From positions 34,152 through 98,151 of the forward strand of contig NZ_JAKZKT010000013.1 of the NCBI RefSeq assembly GCF_022808645.1: a DNA stretch of 64,000 nucleotides. Direction: 5' to 3'. This document shows, in pieces, positions 19,008 to 27,556 of this stretch (the stretch's first letter is position 1; each line of letters starts with the position of its first letter). The translations under genes and the position numbers were made by a program. This stretch comes from Bacillus litorisediminis (GTDB lineage: Bacteria > Bacillota > Bacilli > Bacillales > JC228). The notes under the pieces are model-generated. The model searched no databases, had not been told where the DNA came from, and saw nothing but the letters and a program-made list of their open reading frames with translations.

Positions 19008-19059
19008 TTGACAATTAGTTATATTATCTTTAATATATTTATTAAGAGACGTGTCTTTA
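19008..19059 (+). promoter_or_regulatory. promoter of the regulator gene with operator O2 at the start point
   Basis: TTGACA (19008-19013) and TAATAT (19031-19036) are exactly 17 bp apart. The palindrome AAGAGAC-GT-GTCTTT (19044-19058) begins at the predicted transcription start. This placement suggests autorepression by the product of the gene at 19087. Confidence 0.7.
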
Positions 19060-19086
19060 TTGTGTCTATAAGGAGTTGATCAGAAC

Positions 19087-20445
19087 ATGCAAATCAATCA
19101 CGGAGTAAAGGATCATTCAGAGATTACCATAGGGGTCATTGGTCCAGAAGCTTTAATTCAAAAAATTAAATATACGCTAAAATCCTTTCCTAATTTTAAA
19201 CCCATCTTCTCAACCGTTACCCCCGACAGCGATATCACAGATGAGGCCAGAGAGTTAATGCACGATGTCGATGTATTAATGTTCACCGAATATCACCTCT
19301 ATAAATTGGCTAAACAAACATTAGAATTTCCTATACCCGTCCATTATGTACCTCTAATGGGGACAGGCCTGTATCGCTCCTTATTTATGGTAAAAAACAG
19401 CTACGGTTTAAAGCGGCTGTCGATTGATACGATTGACCGTAAATATGTAGAACAAATTCTCCATGAACTGCAGGAAGAACAATATGAGCTAAATGTATTT
19501 AAGAGCAGCACACAAGCGCCGATGATCAGCGATATTATCAAATTCCACGTACATAACCATCAGCAGGATGGAGCAATTGCCCTTACTGGAATCCAAGAGG
19601 TATCCATTAAATTGACGGAAATGAATATCCCAAATGAATGGGTCACTCCTACGAACCAGGATATGATTGTATCGCTAGAGCGAGCTTTACTGGCCACTAC
19701 CACACGGAGAAACAAAGAGTCGCAAATTGTGTTCGGACTAATTGATGTAGATAATTTTAAAAAGCTGATTGAAGGCTATGCCTCAGAGCACGATGTCCAG
19801 CTGCTTAAACTGCAAATCCAGCAAATGTTATTGGATTACATTAAACAGTTAGACGGCCATTTAATCAGCTTAGGCGGCAAGGAGTACTCTTTTATCACTA
19901 CACGCGGCATATTTGAACGTGAAACCAGGGGTTACAAATTTATCCCATTGCTTCAGGAAGCCAACAATAAAATGGGAATTACCCTTAGTGTTGGCGTCGG
20001 CTTTGGCCGGACAGCAGCGGAAGCCGGAAGCCATGCCCGCCTTGCTCTAGGCCAAGCAAAGGAACTGGGAGGCAACGTTTGCTATATCGTTCGTGAAGAT
20101 AAAAGCGTTCTGGGACCAGTTGATATCACAACGGACACCCAATACGAGCAATATGATTTATCAATCACAGATGCACAGCTGTTAGAAAAAGCTGAAAAAG
20201 CCGGAATGTCTGCTGCATATATGACCAAATTAATGGCAAGGGTTGCCCGGCATAAAAAATATGATTATACGGCACAGGAGTTAGCATCAACTCTTAACAT
20301 TACAATCCGCAGTGCTCATCGAATCTTGCTAAAATGGATGGATGCAGAAATCGTTGATATTGTCGGTGAAGAAAAGATCACATATAAAGGACGTCCACGG
20401 CGCATCTACAGGCTTAGTTTTATCATGGATGAAGTCGCTAAATAG
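19087..20445 (+). CDS. transcriptional regulator with GGDEF-like domain and C-terminal winged helix
   Basis: 452 residues, family not recognised by name. Residues about 10-140 look like an alpha/beta sensor domain. Residues about 213-335 follow the plan of a GGDEF domain: FGLIDVDNFKKL, then LISLGGKEYSF (GGKEY where active cyclases have GGDEF), then ITLSVGVGFG and ALGQAKELGGN. The C-terminus (about 375-447) is a winged helix: YTAQELASTLNITIRSAHRILLKW is HTH-like and the wing contains GRPRRIY. The degenerate loop suggests nucleotide sensing rather than synthesis. The gene is divergent from the catabolic operon and convergent, 12 bp away, with a dehydrogenase gene. The start ATG is behind AAGGAG. 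It is probably the regulator acting at the three palindromes. Confidence 0.75.
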   Translation: MQINHGVKDHSEITIGVIGPEALIQKIKYTLKSFPNFKPIFSTVTPDSDITDEARELMHDVDVLMFTEYHLYKLAKQTLEFPIPVHYVPLMGTGLYRSLFMVKNSYGLKRLSIDTIDRKYVEQILHELQEEQYELNVFKSSTQAPMISDIIKFHVHNHQQDGAIALTGIQEVSIKLTEMNIPNEWVTPTNQDMIVSLERALLATTTRRNKESQIVFGLIDVDNFKKLIEGYASEHDVQLLKLQIQQMLLDYIKQLDGHLISLGGKEYSFITTRGIFERETRGYKFIPLLQEANNKMGITLSVGVGFGRTAAEAGSHARLALGQAKELGGNVCYIVREDKSVLGPVDITTDTQYEQYDLSITDAQLLEKAEKAGMSAAYMTKLMARVARHKKYDYTAQELASTLNITIRSAHRILLKWMDAEIVDIVGEEKITYKGRPRRIYRLSFIMDEVAK

Positions 20446-20457
20446 CAGATTTACCTG

Positions 20458-21363
20458 TTATCTTAAGAGAACTGCTTTGCCAGTTTCCTTACTTTCATTA
20501 GCAGCTTCTATGAATCTAATAATTTCAATTGTCTCATCAACCGCCACTCTCGGAACGTGATCCTGAAAGAATCCTATTATTTGCTGTAAAAGGGAAGCAT
20601 AATAAGGTGTCTGATTTTGGCTGGCATTTACATATTGACTTCGAGAATCGAAATGAATGGTCGCACCAAATGGAAGCTTCCCTTTTTTATCACCGCGAAT
20701 GGTTCCTATTCGTCCATCCTTCCATCTGGCCATTAAAAATTCATGATCATCTGATTCGAATACACGAACAGAGTCTGCACCAGTTCCTAAAATCGCAAAT
20801 AACATTTCAACCGTATGAATCCCATACCAAAAATACCCTGGCTGTGTTTCAACAAAATCTAATGGTCCCATGCAATCTGTACCCACTATCCGACCTAGAT
20901 CCTTTTTAGATAGAATTTGTGTTAAATTCTCCGTAAACCGAAGAGCTGAGCAGCTAAAGATGGGAGTTTGATAGGTCAAGCTCAATTGTTGCATTTTATA
21001 CGCATCACGGCTGCACACACAAAATGGTTTGTCGATAAAAACGGGTTTTTGGTAATGGGCGATCAAAGCGAATTGCTCCAAATGCTTTCTCCCATCTGCC
21101 GATACAAGTAAAATCGCGTCACATTCGGCAGCCACATCTTCAATGGAAGCTGTAATTTCAACTCCGAATCTAGTTTTCATATCCTTTGTATACCCTTGAA
21201 CACGAGACCAGCTTAGCTGAAAATCCTCAGATCCGCCGGGGTAAGCCATTACGATTTTGCCGCCACCCACCCAATGGGGATCACTCGTGTCATGTAAAAG
21301 TCTAGTAAAAGCAATAGAATGAGAGGTATCCAGACCAATCATGCCTATTTTAAATTCACTCAT
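20458..21363 (-). CDS. Gfo/Idh/MocA family oxidoreductase
   Basis: 301 residues, shorter than the other members here. The N-terminus reads FKIGMIGLDTSHSIAFTRL, and the usual EKP is replaced by DKP (FIDKPFCVC), keeping the lysine. The C-terminal domain has a conserved histidine in WYGIHTVEMLFA. This variant is a recognised subgroup often found in sugar clusters. The gene is the last of the transporter operon, 17 bp after the second permease, so it probably acts on the imported substrate. Confidence 0.85.
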   Translation of the reverse strand: MSEFKIGMIGLDTSHSIAFTRLLHDTSDPHWVGGGKIVMAYPGGSEDFQLSWSRVQGYTKDMKTRFGVEITASIEDVAAECDAILLVSADGRKHLEQFALIAHYQKPVFIDKPFCVCSRDAYKMQQLSLTYQTPIFSCSALRFTENLTQILSKKDLGRIVGTDCMGPLDFVETQPGYFWYGIHTVEMLFAILGTGADSVRVFESDDHEFLMARWKDGRIGTIRGDKKGKLPFGATIHFDSRSQYVNASQNQTPYYASLLQQIIGFFQDHVPRVAVDETIEIIRFIEAANESKETGKAVLLR

Positions 21364-21380
21364 GTTCGCTACCGCCTTGT

Positions 21381-22187
21381 TTATTTTAAGCCAGACAATT
21401 GGATTCCCTCTGTGAAATAACGCTGGAAGAACAAGAAAATCAGGAAGGTCGGGATAAAGGATATCGTTGATCCGGCCATTTCGATGCCAAAGTTTCCTTC
21501 CTTACCAAGCAAGGATGCTAATCCAACGGTTACTGGAAACATTTTTTCATTGGTCATGTAAATCAGCGGCTGGAATAAATCATTCCAGTTGGAAATAAAC
21601 GAAAAGGTTCCGACAGTCGCAATAACCGGTAAAGAGAGAGGCAAAATAACCTTAAAGAAAATCTGGATATCATTTGCTCCATCCATATAGGCAGCCTCTT
21701 CCATATCATTAGGGATGTTTTGCAGGAATTGTCTGACTAAAAATACCCCCATAATTCCCCACAATTCAGGAACAATTAAGGACCAATACGTATTAATCCA
21801 GCCAAAATCCGCAAACATAATGTACTTCGGAATAATGAGCAGCTGCTGCGGAATCATGATAACCGCCATAAATACCCAAAAAATGACTTCCCTGCCCCAG
21901 AATTTCTTTTTCGCGAATATATAGCCTAAAATCGCACAAAACAACATCTGACTTAACACAGGTATAACCGTAATGACAAATGAATTAAAAATCCATCTCA
22001 GGAATAATCCATCATTAAAAATATAAATATAGTTTTTCCAGGTAGGATCATCCGGAATCCAAAATAATGGGTCAAGTAAAGCATATTGAACATCCTTAAA
22101 GGAACCCAGAACCATAATCAAAAATGGAAGCAGAAAGCATATGCTGAACAGGGCTAGCACTGTATATGAAAAAATCCGTTTTACCAA
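21381..22187 (-). CDS. carbohydrate ABC transporter permease (MalG/CUT1-like)
   Basis: 268 residues with six predicted membrane segments and the EAA loop MEEAAYMDGANDIQIFFKVILP, which contacts the ATPase. The start is TTG at 22187 with AAAGGAG upstream. It works with the other permease and the lipoprotein. No ATPase gene is in the window, as usual for CUT1 systems sharing an MsmX-type ATPase. It is separated from the upstream permease by an unusual gap of about 160 bp. Confidence 0.93.
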   Translation of the reverse strand: MVKRIFSYTVLALFSICFLLPFLIMVLGSFKDVQYALLDPLFWIPDDPTWKNYIYIFNDGLFLRWIFNSFVITVIPVLSQMLFCAILGYIFAKKKFWGREVIFWVFMAVIMIPQQLLIIPKYIMFADFGWINTYWSLIVPELWGIMGVFLVRQFLQNIPNDMEEAAYMDGANDIQIFFKVILPLSLPVIATVGTFSFISNWNDLFQPLIYMTNEKMFPVTVGLASLLGKEGNFGIEMAGSTISFIPTFLIFLFFQRYFTEGIQLSGLK

Positions 22188-22199
22188 GTGACCAAACTC

Positions 22200-22345
22200 C
22201 TTTCTGTAACTCTAGCAGGTAAAGAAAACTCGCCGATTGGCAAGCCTTGCCAAAGAACGAACAGAGGCGTAGTTGCACTTATACTTTTTTCCTAATAATT
22301 TCACTACGTCGAATCCGCCTCTTTGCCAAAATTTTATACGCAAAG
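22200..22345. repeat. structured intergenic element between the two permease genes
   Basis: CUT1 permease genes usually abut, but here about 160 bp intervene. On the minus strand AGAGGCG plus GTAGT is followed about 30 bp later by ACTACGCCTCT, forming an interrupted hairpin. A second short palindrome, GGCAAG-CC-TTGCC-like, lies beside the esterase-unrelated flank at about 22237-22250. No ORF was seen. It resembles a small inserted repeat, but no second copy was found in this window. Confidence 0.4.
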
Positions 22346-22347
22346 TA

Positions 22348-23304
22348 CTAGAAAATGGGGGTATCTTTACCTAAATATTTTCTTTGAATGAGCGAGATCG
22401 TTAAGATAATAAAGAATAAAACGTAAGACAGAACGGACGCATAGCTTAAGTTAAGAGACGTAAATCCCTGCTCGTACAAATAGTACACGATTGTGGTCGT
22501 CGAGTAATTGGGTCCACCGCCAGTAAGGAGATAGGTTGAATCAAATACTTGAAACGAACCAATCGTAGTAATGATCGCTACGTAAAAATGAATTGGCTTC
22601 AAGAGCGGAAACGTGATGGTCCAAAAAATTTTGGATCGGGAGGCCCCATCAATCTTCGCTGCTTCATATAACTGCTTCGGTATAGATTGCAGCCCTGCAA
22701 AATAATAAATCATGGTACTTCCGCTTACCTTAAAGATACTTAAACCGGCCAGCACCATAAGGGCCTGACCTGAATCTGCCAGGAATAATTGGGGGTCCAC
22801 ACCGAAAAGACCTAACAGATAGTTAATCATGCCTGATTCGGTTCCCCTAAATAACCAGCCCCATAAGCCTGCAATGATAACAAATGAGGTTACGACCGGC
22901 AGAAAAAAGATTCCCTTAAATAGATTTGAAAATCGAATACCAGAGTTTATAATCAAGGCTAATATCAGCCCCATTGCCATGGTAGGAATAATATAGTAAA
23001 TCGAAAATAAGACCGTATTCCAGATGGCTCTCCAGGCAAGCTTGTCATTCAAAAAGGCCTCCCAATGTTTGAAGCCTACAAATTCAGAAGTCCCAATCAC
23101 TCTCCAGTCCATAAAAGTGAGAACAAAACTGAACGCAAAAGGAATCACCTGAAAAATAAGAAAGTGGACCAATGCAGGAATTAAAAAGATATACACAATG
23201 GCATTCCGATTCCACTCTTTCTTAATCCGCTCCTTTAAAGGCAGTTTGACCTTTTTTGAAATCACCGCTTTATTTTCTAATTTTGGATTGATCAGTATCA
23301 TCAC
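22348..23304 (-). CDS. sugar ABC transporter permease (MalF/CUT1-like)
   Basis: 318 residues with an N-terminal cytoplasmic segment of about 35 residues, then six membrane helices. The EAA motif is visible as LYEAAKIDGASRSKIFWTITFP. It pairs with the 21381-22187 permease. The gene lies about 90 bp downstream of the substrate-binding lipoprotein; the gap holds two GGGTC-type palindromes. The substrate is presumably an oligosaccharide processed by the neighbouring enzymes. Confidence 0.93.
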   Translation of the reverse strand: MMILINPKLENKAVISKKVKLPLKERIKKEWNRNAIVYIFLIPALVHFLIFQVIPFAFSFVLTFMDWRVIGTSEFVGFKHWEAFLNDKLAWRAIWNTVLFSIYYIIPTMAMGLILALIINSGIRFSNLFKGIFFLPVVTSFVIIAGLWGWLFRGTESGMINYLLGLFGVDPQLFLADSGQALMVLAGLSIFKVSGSTMIYYFAGLQSIPKQLYEAAKIDGASRSKIFWTITFPLLKPIHFYVAIITTIGSFQVFDSTYLLTGGGPNYSTTTIVYYLYEQGFTSLNLSYASVLSYVLFFIILTISLIQRKYLGKDTPIF

Positions 23305-23326
23305 CTTATTTCATTGGAAGATATGT

Positions 23327-23363
23327 AAGGGGCCTGACCCCATTAAACCTGGGTCTGACCCCC
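23327..23363. repeat. GGGGTC-type palindromic repeat (two copies)
   Basis: GGGGCCTGACCCC (23329-23341) and GGGTCTGACCCCC (23351-23363) are adjacent near-palindromes. A related motif, GGGGGGCTGACCCCC, occurs at about 32690. They lie between the lipoprotein stop and the first permease and could form an attenuating hairpin that leaves more lipoprotein than permease mRNA. Confidence 0.55.
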
Positions 23364-23396
23364 ATTTTGTATGAGTCAAACTATCATTTTACCTAT

Positions 23397-24641
23397 TTAT
23401 TGCCCTAATTTTGCTTTGATGGCTTCAGCAGCTGCATCAGCCGCTTCTTGAGGTGTCTTCTCTCCTGCCATCATCGCTTGAACCTCTGCCTGAATCGGTG
23501 ACATAATATCGCGGCCAATTGGATGAATCACACCTGGAAGGGCATATTGAGTATAACCTGCAAGCTGATTTAAGAATTCCTGATCAGCAAAGATATTTTT
23601 TGCGGATTCCCGGGTTGGAATATATTGAGTAACCGTATTAAATTTCTTCTGACTTTCTGTATTCGTCATAAATTTCACAAATTCTGCAGCGGTTGCTTTA
23701 TTGTCGCTATTGGATGGAACGACAAACATTCCTGTTGTTCCATACGTGAGCTGCTCTCTGTTTTTGAGCGGAGGAGCAATCACAAAATCAATTACGTCTT
23801 TCGACAACAAATTACTTAACGTAATACCTGAACCAAGTACAGCCATCATTTGTCCGCCATCCCAAACAGCATCCTGCTCCATCGCTGTTATCGAATCTTC
23901 CGGAATCCATCCCTTTTGATACATGTTATTGACAAATTCAAATGCCTCCACGGATTCCGGGGAATTGATTAACACTTCATTATCCTGGGTAATAACGTCT
24001 CCACCTGCTTGCCAAATCCAAGGATAAATCGTTCCATTCATGGAGCCGCCGCCCAAGTAATTTAATGCATAATAACCTTTTTCCTTTGCTTTTTCAGCCC
24101 AATCGGCAAATTCTTCCCAGGTCGTTGGAAGATTAGCAGGATCCTCACCGATTGCTTCTATAACTTCCGTATTGTAGAAGAAAGTGTAGGCTTCCTGTAA
24201 GATTGGAAGACCATATGTCTTTCCTTTCCATTGTGTAGATAAAAGGGCTGTATCCACAAAATCATCTAAGTCATAGCCTTCCAAATACGGATCAAGCTCT
24301 AGCAGCATTCCAGCATCCGCATATTGCGGCATCTGATCCGGAATTGCATAAAATACATCCGGACCATTATTGGCAGCAAGAGCCGTTAAAATCTTTTGGT
24401 CCCGATTTGCCCATGGAATCTGCTCAAAATTAACTGTCACATCATACTCTTCTTCAAATGCGGTAATAATTTCATCCCACATCTTACCTTCAACATCTTG
24501 ATCACCAGTAAAAGGATGAGCCCATACGGTAATCTCACCGCCGATTTCCCCATCAGTATCAGCTTCTTCATTTTGACTGCAGCCAGCTAATAATGTCCCC
24601 GTTATTAAAAGAAAGATTAAAAGAAATTGAAGCTTTCTCAC
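23397..24641 (-). CDS. extracellular sugar-binding lipoprotein of an ABC importer
   Basis: 414 residues. The N-terminus is a lipoprotein signal with the lipobox LLAGC (Cys about 20), and the mature protein is a CUT1 periplasmic-binding fold (VNFEQIPWANRDQKILTALA, GPDVFYAIPDQ). It is tethered outside the membrane and delivers a carbohydrate to the two permeases. The start is GTG at 24641, behind AAAGGGG. It is the first gene of the transporter operon; operator O3 overlaps its probable promoter. Confidence 0.93.
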   Translation of the reverse strand: MRKLQFLLIFLLITGTLLAGCSQNEEADTDGEIGGEITVWAHPFTGDQDVEGKMWDEIITAFEEEYDVTVNFEQIPWANRDQKILTALAANNGPDVFYAIPDQMPQYADAGMLLELDPYLEGYDLDDFVDTALLSTQWKGKTYGLPILQEAYTFFYNTEVIEAIGEDPANLPTTWEEFADWAEKAKEKGYYALNYLGGGSMNGTIYPWIWQAGGDVITQDNEVLINSPESVEAFEFVNNMYQKGWIPEDSITAMEQDAVWDGGQMMAVLGSGITLSNLLSKDVIDFVIAPPLKNREQLTYGTTGMFVVPSNSDNKATAAEFVKFMTNTESQKKFNTVTQYIPTRESAKNIFADQEFLNQLAGYTQYALPGVIHPIGRDIMSPIQAEVQAMMAGEKTPQEAADAAAEAIKAKLGQ

Positions 24642-24788
24642 TCACAAAACCCCTTTCATTTTGTTTTATAATGAAAATAGAAACTAAGGTTTACCTCCTT
24701 TCAAGCTGTGTAGTATGGACATCAGGTGGTAAAGAATGAAAAGAAATAGTAAAATGTAGGACATGCATGAGGTCAAATTACAAAATAG

Positions 24789-24850
24789 TTAAAATTTTCA
24801 GGTAGCCTATATATAATCCTATTTCGTTTTTCATTCAGAGACAAGTCTCT
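24789..24850. promoter_or_regulatory. divergent promoter region with operator O3
   Basis: The perfect palindrome AGAGAC-AA-GTCTCT lies at 24837-24850. On the minus strand its TTGTCT half (24839-24844) is spaced 17 bp from TAGGAT (24816-24821), the same geometry as operator O1. On the plus strand TTAAAA (24789-24794) and TATAAT (24812-24817) are 17 bp apart, with the palindrome just downstream of the start point. One bound protein could thus control both the transporter operon and the yesL-like gene. Confidence 0.6.
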
Positions 24851-24931
24851 AAAGTGTCTTTAAATAAAGACCTAGAAGAATATGAGATGGATAATGCTTA
24901 CAAACTTTATCTGGCAAAGGGGGAAAATCGG

Positions 24932-25549
24932 TTGAGCGGTTGGGATCGTTTTAATCAACTTGCTACTTGGATGGTGAAAATTGCTTATTTAAATATTTTA
25001 TGGATAGTATTTTCGATTATTGGATTAGTGGTATTTGGACTTTTCCCTGCCACGGTCGCGATGTTCACAATCGTAGGAAAATGGTTCCATGGCGATAAGG
25101 ATCTCGGCATCTTTTCATGCTTTTGGAATGTCTTTCGGGATGAGTTTTTCAAAGCAAATCGGTATGCACTTCTTTTCCTAGCTGGGGGGTATCTATTATA
25201 TTACGATTTTATATTCTTGCGGTTAAATGAAGGACAGCTAGTCTTTCTTTATCCTGTCTTTATTTTTCTGGCAATTGCTTATATCATCACGCTATTATAC
25301 TTCTTTATTGTTTATGTTCATTTTGATTTAAAATTCTTTCAATCTATTAAACAGTCGTTTTTAATTGCGGCTGTCTCACCTGTAGAGACCCTTCTCATGG
25401 TTGCATCCTTTTTCATACTATATTGGGTTGTGAGATTGATCCCTGGAATCATCCCATTATTTACAGGCAGTGTTTTAGCTATTGTCATTACATGGATTGG
25501 GCATCGGGCGTTTGCAAAGATTGAGCGCAAAAAGGAAATTCGAAGCTAA
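24932..25549 (+). CDS. YesL/DUF624 family membrane protein
   Basis: 205 residues, with five or so hydrophobic segments. The start is GIVEN as TTG at 24932, behind AAAGGGGGAAAATCGG; a frame open from GTG 24854 has no binding site. The family hallmark is the first helix with an AYLNILWIVFSIIG segment followed by GLFPATVAMFTIVGKWFHG. YesL is linked to rhamnogalacturonan and other plant-sugar loci in B. subtilis, and its biochemical role is unknown. The gene diverges from the sugar transporter operon and shares operator O3. Confidence 0.85.
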   Translation: MSGWDRFNQLATWMVKIAYLNILWIVFSIIGLVVFGLFPATVAMFTIVGKWFHGDKDLGIFSCFWNVFRDEFFKANRYALLFLAGGYLLYYDFIFLRLNEGQLVFLYPVFIFLAIAYIITLLYFFIVYVHFDLKFFQSIKQSFLIAAVSPVETLLMVASFFILYWVVRLIPGIIPLFTGSVLAIVITWIGHRAFAKIERKKEIRS

Positions 25550-25621
25550 GAGGAGTCCGGCAGAAAATATTGCGACTTATAAGAGACTGACTTTATTTTA
25601 GAGTAGTGGGGCCGGAAAAAT

Positions 25622-26330
25622 TATGGTGTATCGGAACTAGGTATCTGGTTTAAGGAACTCAGCGCTCGTTTTACGGAACCCAGTACCTGGTTTTCGGAAC
25701 TCGGTACCTGGTTTTCCGGACTTTGCACCGGCTATTTCCGACTCATACCGGCTATTTCCGGACTTTGCACCGGCTATTTCCGACTCATACCGGCTATTCC
25801 CGGACTTTGTACCGGCTATTTCCGACTCATACCGGCTATTCCCGGACTTTGCACCGGCTATTTCGGACCCAGTACCGGCTATTTCCGACTCAGATCCTGC
25901 TTTTCGGAACTTAGAAGCCTTGTTTTTCTAAAAACAACTTACATTTTTAGTACGTGGGACGTATGATTCGGAAAAAACTGCAAGTTTTGCAGAAGTCTCC
26001 ACCTTTTTAACAGAACTCGGATCTCAATTACAGAACTCAGATTGATTTAACCGGACTTAGCACTTGGATAACCGAACTCAGAATTCATTTTACCGAACTT
26101 AAATTTGTTTAACCGAACTCAGATGCGTTTTAAATGAACTCAGAAACCTTTTACCGAACTTGGGCTCCACTTAACCGAACTCCGACCCTTTTAACCGAAC
26201 TCGGCCACCACTTAACCCAACTCCGAACCTCCACTTTACCGAACTCCGACCTACCACTTATCCGAACTCCGAACCACCACTTATTCCGGACTCAGCACTT
26301 TCTTTTCACGAACTCAACGCAACCCATCGA
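25622..26330. repeat. family B tandem repeat array (copy B1)
   Basis: About 30 imperfect units of roughly 20-24 bp built around GGAACTCAG / CCGAACTCAG. Between about 25728 and 25875 the units form a higher-order 42-bp repeat alternating ACCGGCTATTTCCGACTCAT and ACCGGCTATTTCCGGACTTT. The right part reads TTAACCGAACTCAGA with variable spacing. The short open frames inside are repeat artefacts. The array lies between the yesL-like gene and the transpeptidase gene; nothing else was seen in this stretch. Confidence 0.85.
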
Positions 26331-26400
26331 TAGCAAGACTAGCTTCCAAAATACTTCTGGATTCATAACGTAATCTAAAAGAAGGATTTTGGAGGCTGCC

Positions 26401-26898
26401 ATGTACTATCACATTGTAAAACCCCGGGAGACATTATGGTCCATCTCGGAGGACTATCGTGTTTCTTTCCAAGCGCTTGTAAGAGCCAATAACATTAGCA
26501 ATCCAAATGCAATCTATGTCGGGCAAGCAATCCTGATTCCGGGACTGCCTAACCCAGACCAAATTCCATATACGATTCATGTCTCAACTTCCCAGCGAAC
26601 ACTGACATTAAGACGGAACCAAACAGTTGTTAAAACCTACCCGATTGCTGTCGGGAGAATTCTTCATCAAACACCGGTTGGGGAATTTGTCATCATCAAT
26701 AAAGCACCAAACCCAGGCGGACCTTTTGGAACCATGTGGATGTCGCTTTCGAAAAAGCATTATGGCATTCACGGTACCAATGATCCTTCCTCAATTGGAA
26801 AAGCTGTCTCAAGAGGCTGTATTCGTATGTATAACCGGGATGTAGAGGAACTGGCGAGGACCGTTCCGATTGGGACACGGGTTTTTATAAGGCCATAA
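26401..26898 (+). CDS. ykuD: LysM-L,D-transpeptidase, YkuD-like
   Basis: 165 residues. A LysM peptidoglycan-binding module (about 1-48, [19 protein letters not shown]) is followed by the L,D-transpeptidase domain (about 55-165) with the catalytic signature H124 in YGIHGTN and C140 in SRGCIRM. It matches B. subtilis YkuD in length and layout; that protein acts on spore or cell-wall peptidoglycan cross-links. The ATG at 26401 is behind TTGGAGG; an upstream TTG would overlap this site. It is a single gene with its own hairpin terminator. Confidence 0.93.
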   Translation: MYYHIVKPRETLWSISEDYRVSFQALVRANNISNPNAIYVGQAILIPGLPNPDQIPYTIHVSTSQRTLTLRRNQTVVKTYPIAVGRILHQTPVGEFVIINKAPNPGGPFGTMWMSLSKKHYGIHGTNDPSSIGKAVSRGCIRMYNRDVEELARTVPIGTRVFIRP

Positions 26899-26901
26899 TG
26901 A

Positions 26902-26938
26902 AATGGGCGCTTTCATCGTCTAATGAATAGCGCCCATT
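26902..26938 (+). terminator. hairpin after the transpeptidase gene
   Basis: AATGGGCGCT and AGCGCCCATT form a perfect 10-bp stem, extended by TTCAT/ATGAA. It starts 4 bases after the stop codon. The T-tract is poor, so it may stabilise mRNA or act as a bidirectional terminator with the frameshifted HAD gene. Confidence 0.6.
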
Positions 26939-27018
26939 AAGGATTAATTGGTATGAATGGTTCCGAAATTTCACTAGAACCACCTTCATCAGGGTTTGCC
27001 GATTGAAATTATGGGGTA

Positions 27019-27541
27019 CTATTGAACGAGCCACCTAACCGCTTCAAGAAAATTCTCTGCTACATAATCAGGTTCTACATTTGCCCAAGTATAACGATAT
27101 TCACTAAGTGAACCCTTCCCCCATCCGGTTTGGACGAGAATTTTCATTGCGCCCACTGCATGAGCAGCTAACATATCTGTAGAACCGACATCTCCAATAA
27201 CTTCACACCTCGAATAGTCTAAATTATATTTTTGGGATGCTTCAATTAAAAGACCTGTCCTTGGCTTTCTGCACTTACACTCTTCATCCTGATCATGAGG
27301 GCAGATGAAGGCATCGTCAAAACAAAGGACTAAACTGTTCCTGAAATTCTGTGATGGTAGCCTGATTTTTGCTAATCCGATTCTGATTGGTAAAGGCGAA
27401 CATTTTGATATTTTGATTTTTTAACAGTTTCAAATCCTCCATACTAAAAGGATAAAGACTAAAATCCTTTGGATGAATGAAATGTCCAGTTCCCCCTATC
27501 GTACCATCCCGATCAATGAATACGGCTTGGATATTGTTCAT
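27019..27541 (-). pseudogene. HAD-IIIA phosphatase, interrupted by a single-base frameshift
   Basis: The 5' part (27541 down to about 27320) encodes AVFIDRDGTIGG, the HAD motif I, and the ATG has an AAGGGAGGAG site. Translation then hits TGA after SPLF. In the next frame the family continues as DDAFICPHDQDEECKCRKPR and VIGDVGSTDMLAA (motifs III-IV) to a TAG at 27019. Removing one T from TTTT near 27320 restores a 173-residue protein of the HisB-like HAD-IIIA group with the Zn-binding CPHDxxxxCxCRKP loop. This is either a genuine recent frameshift or a sequencing error. Confidence 0.8.
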
Positions 27542-27556
27542 TCTGCTCCTCCCTTA

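Noticed and set aside
24854..24931. GTG start of the yesL-like gene at 24854
   Set aside because: It lies next to operator O3 and lacks a ribosome binding site, and the extra residues do not match the family.
25723..26373. Plus-strand frames with HTGYFRTLHRLF or FRTQ-like repeats
   Set aside because: They lie wholly inside family B array B1 and reflect its 42-bp and 21-bp periods, not coding.
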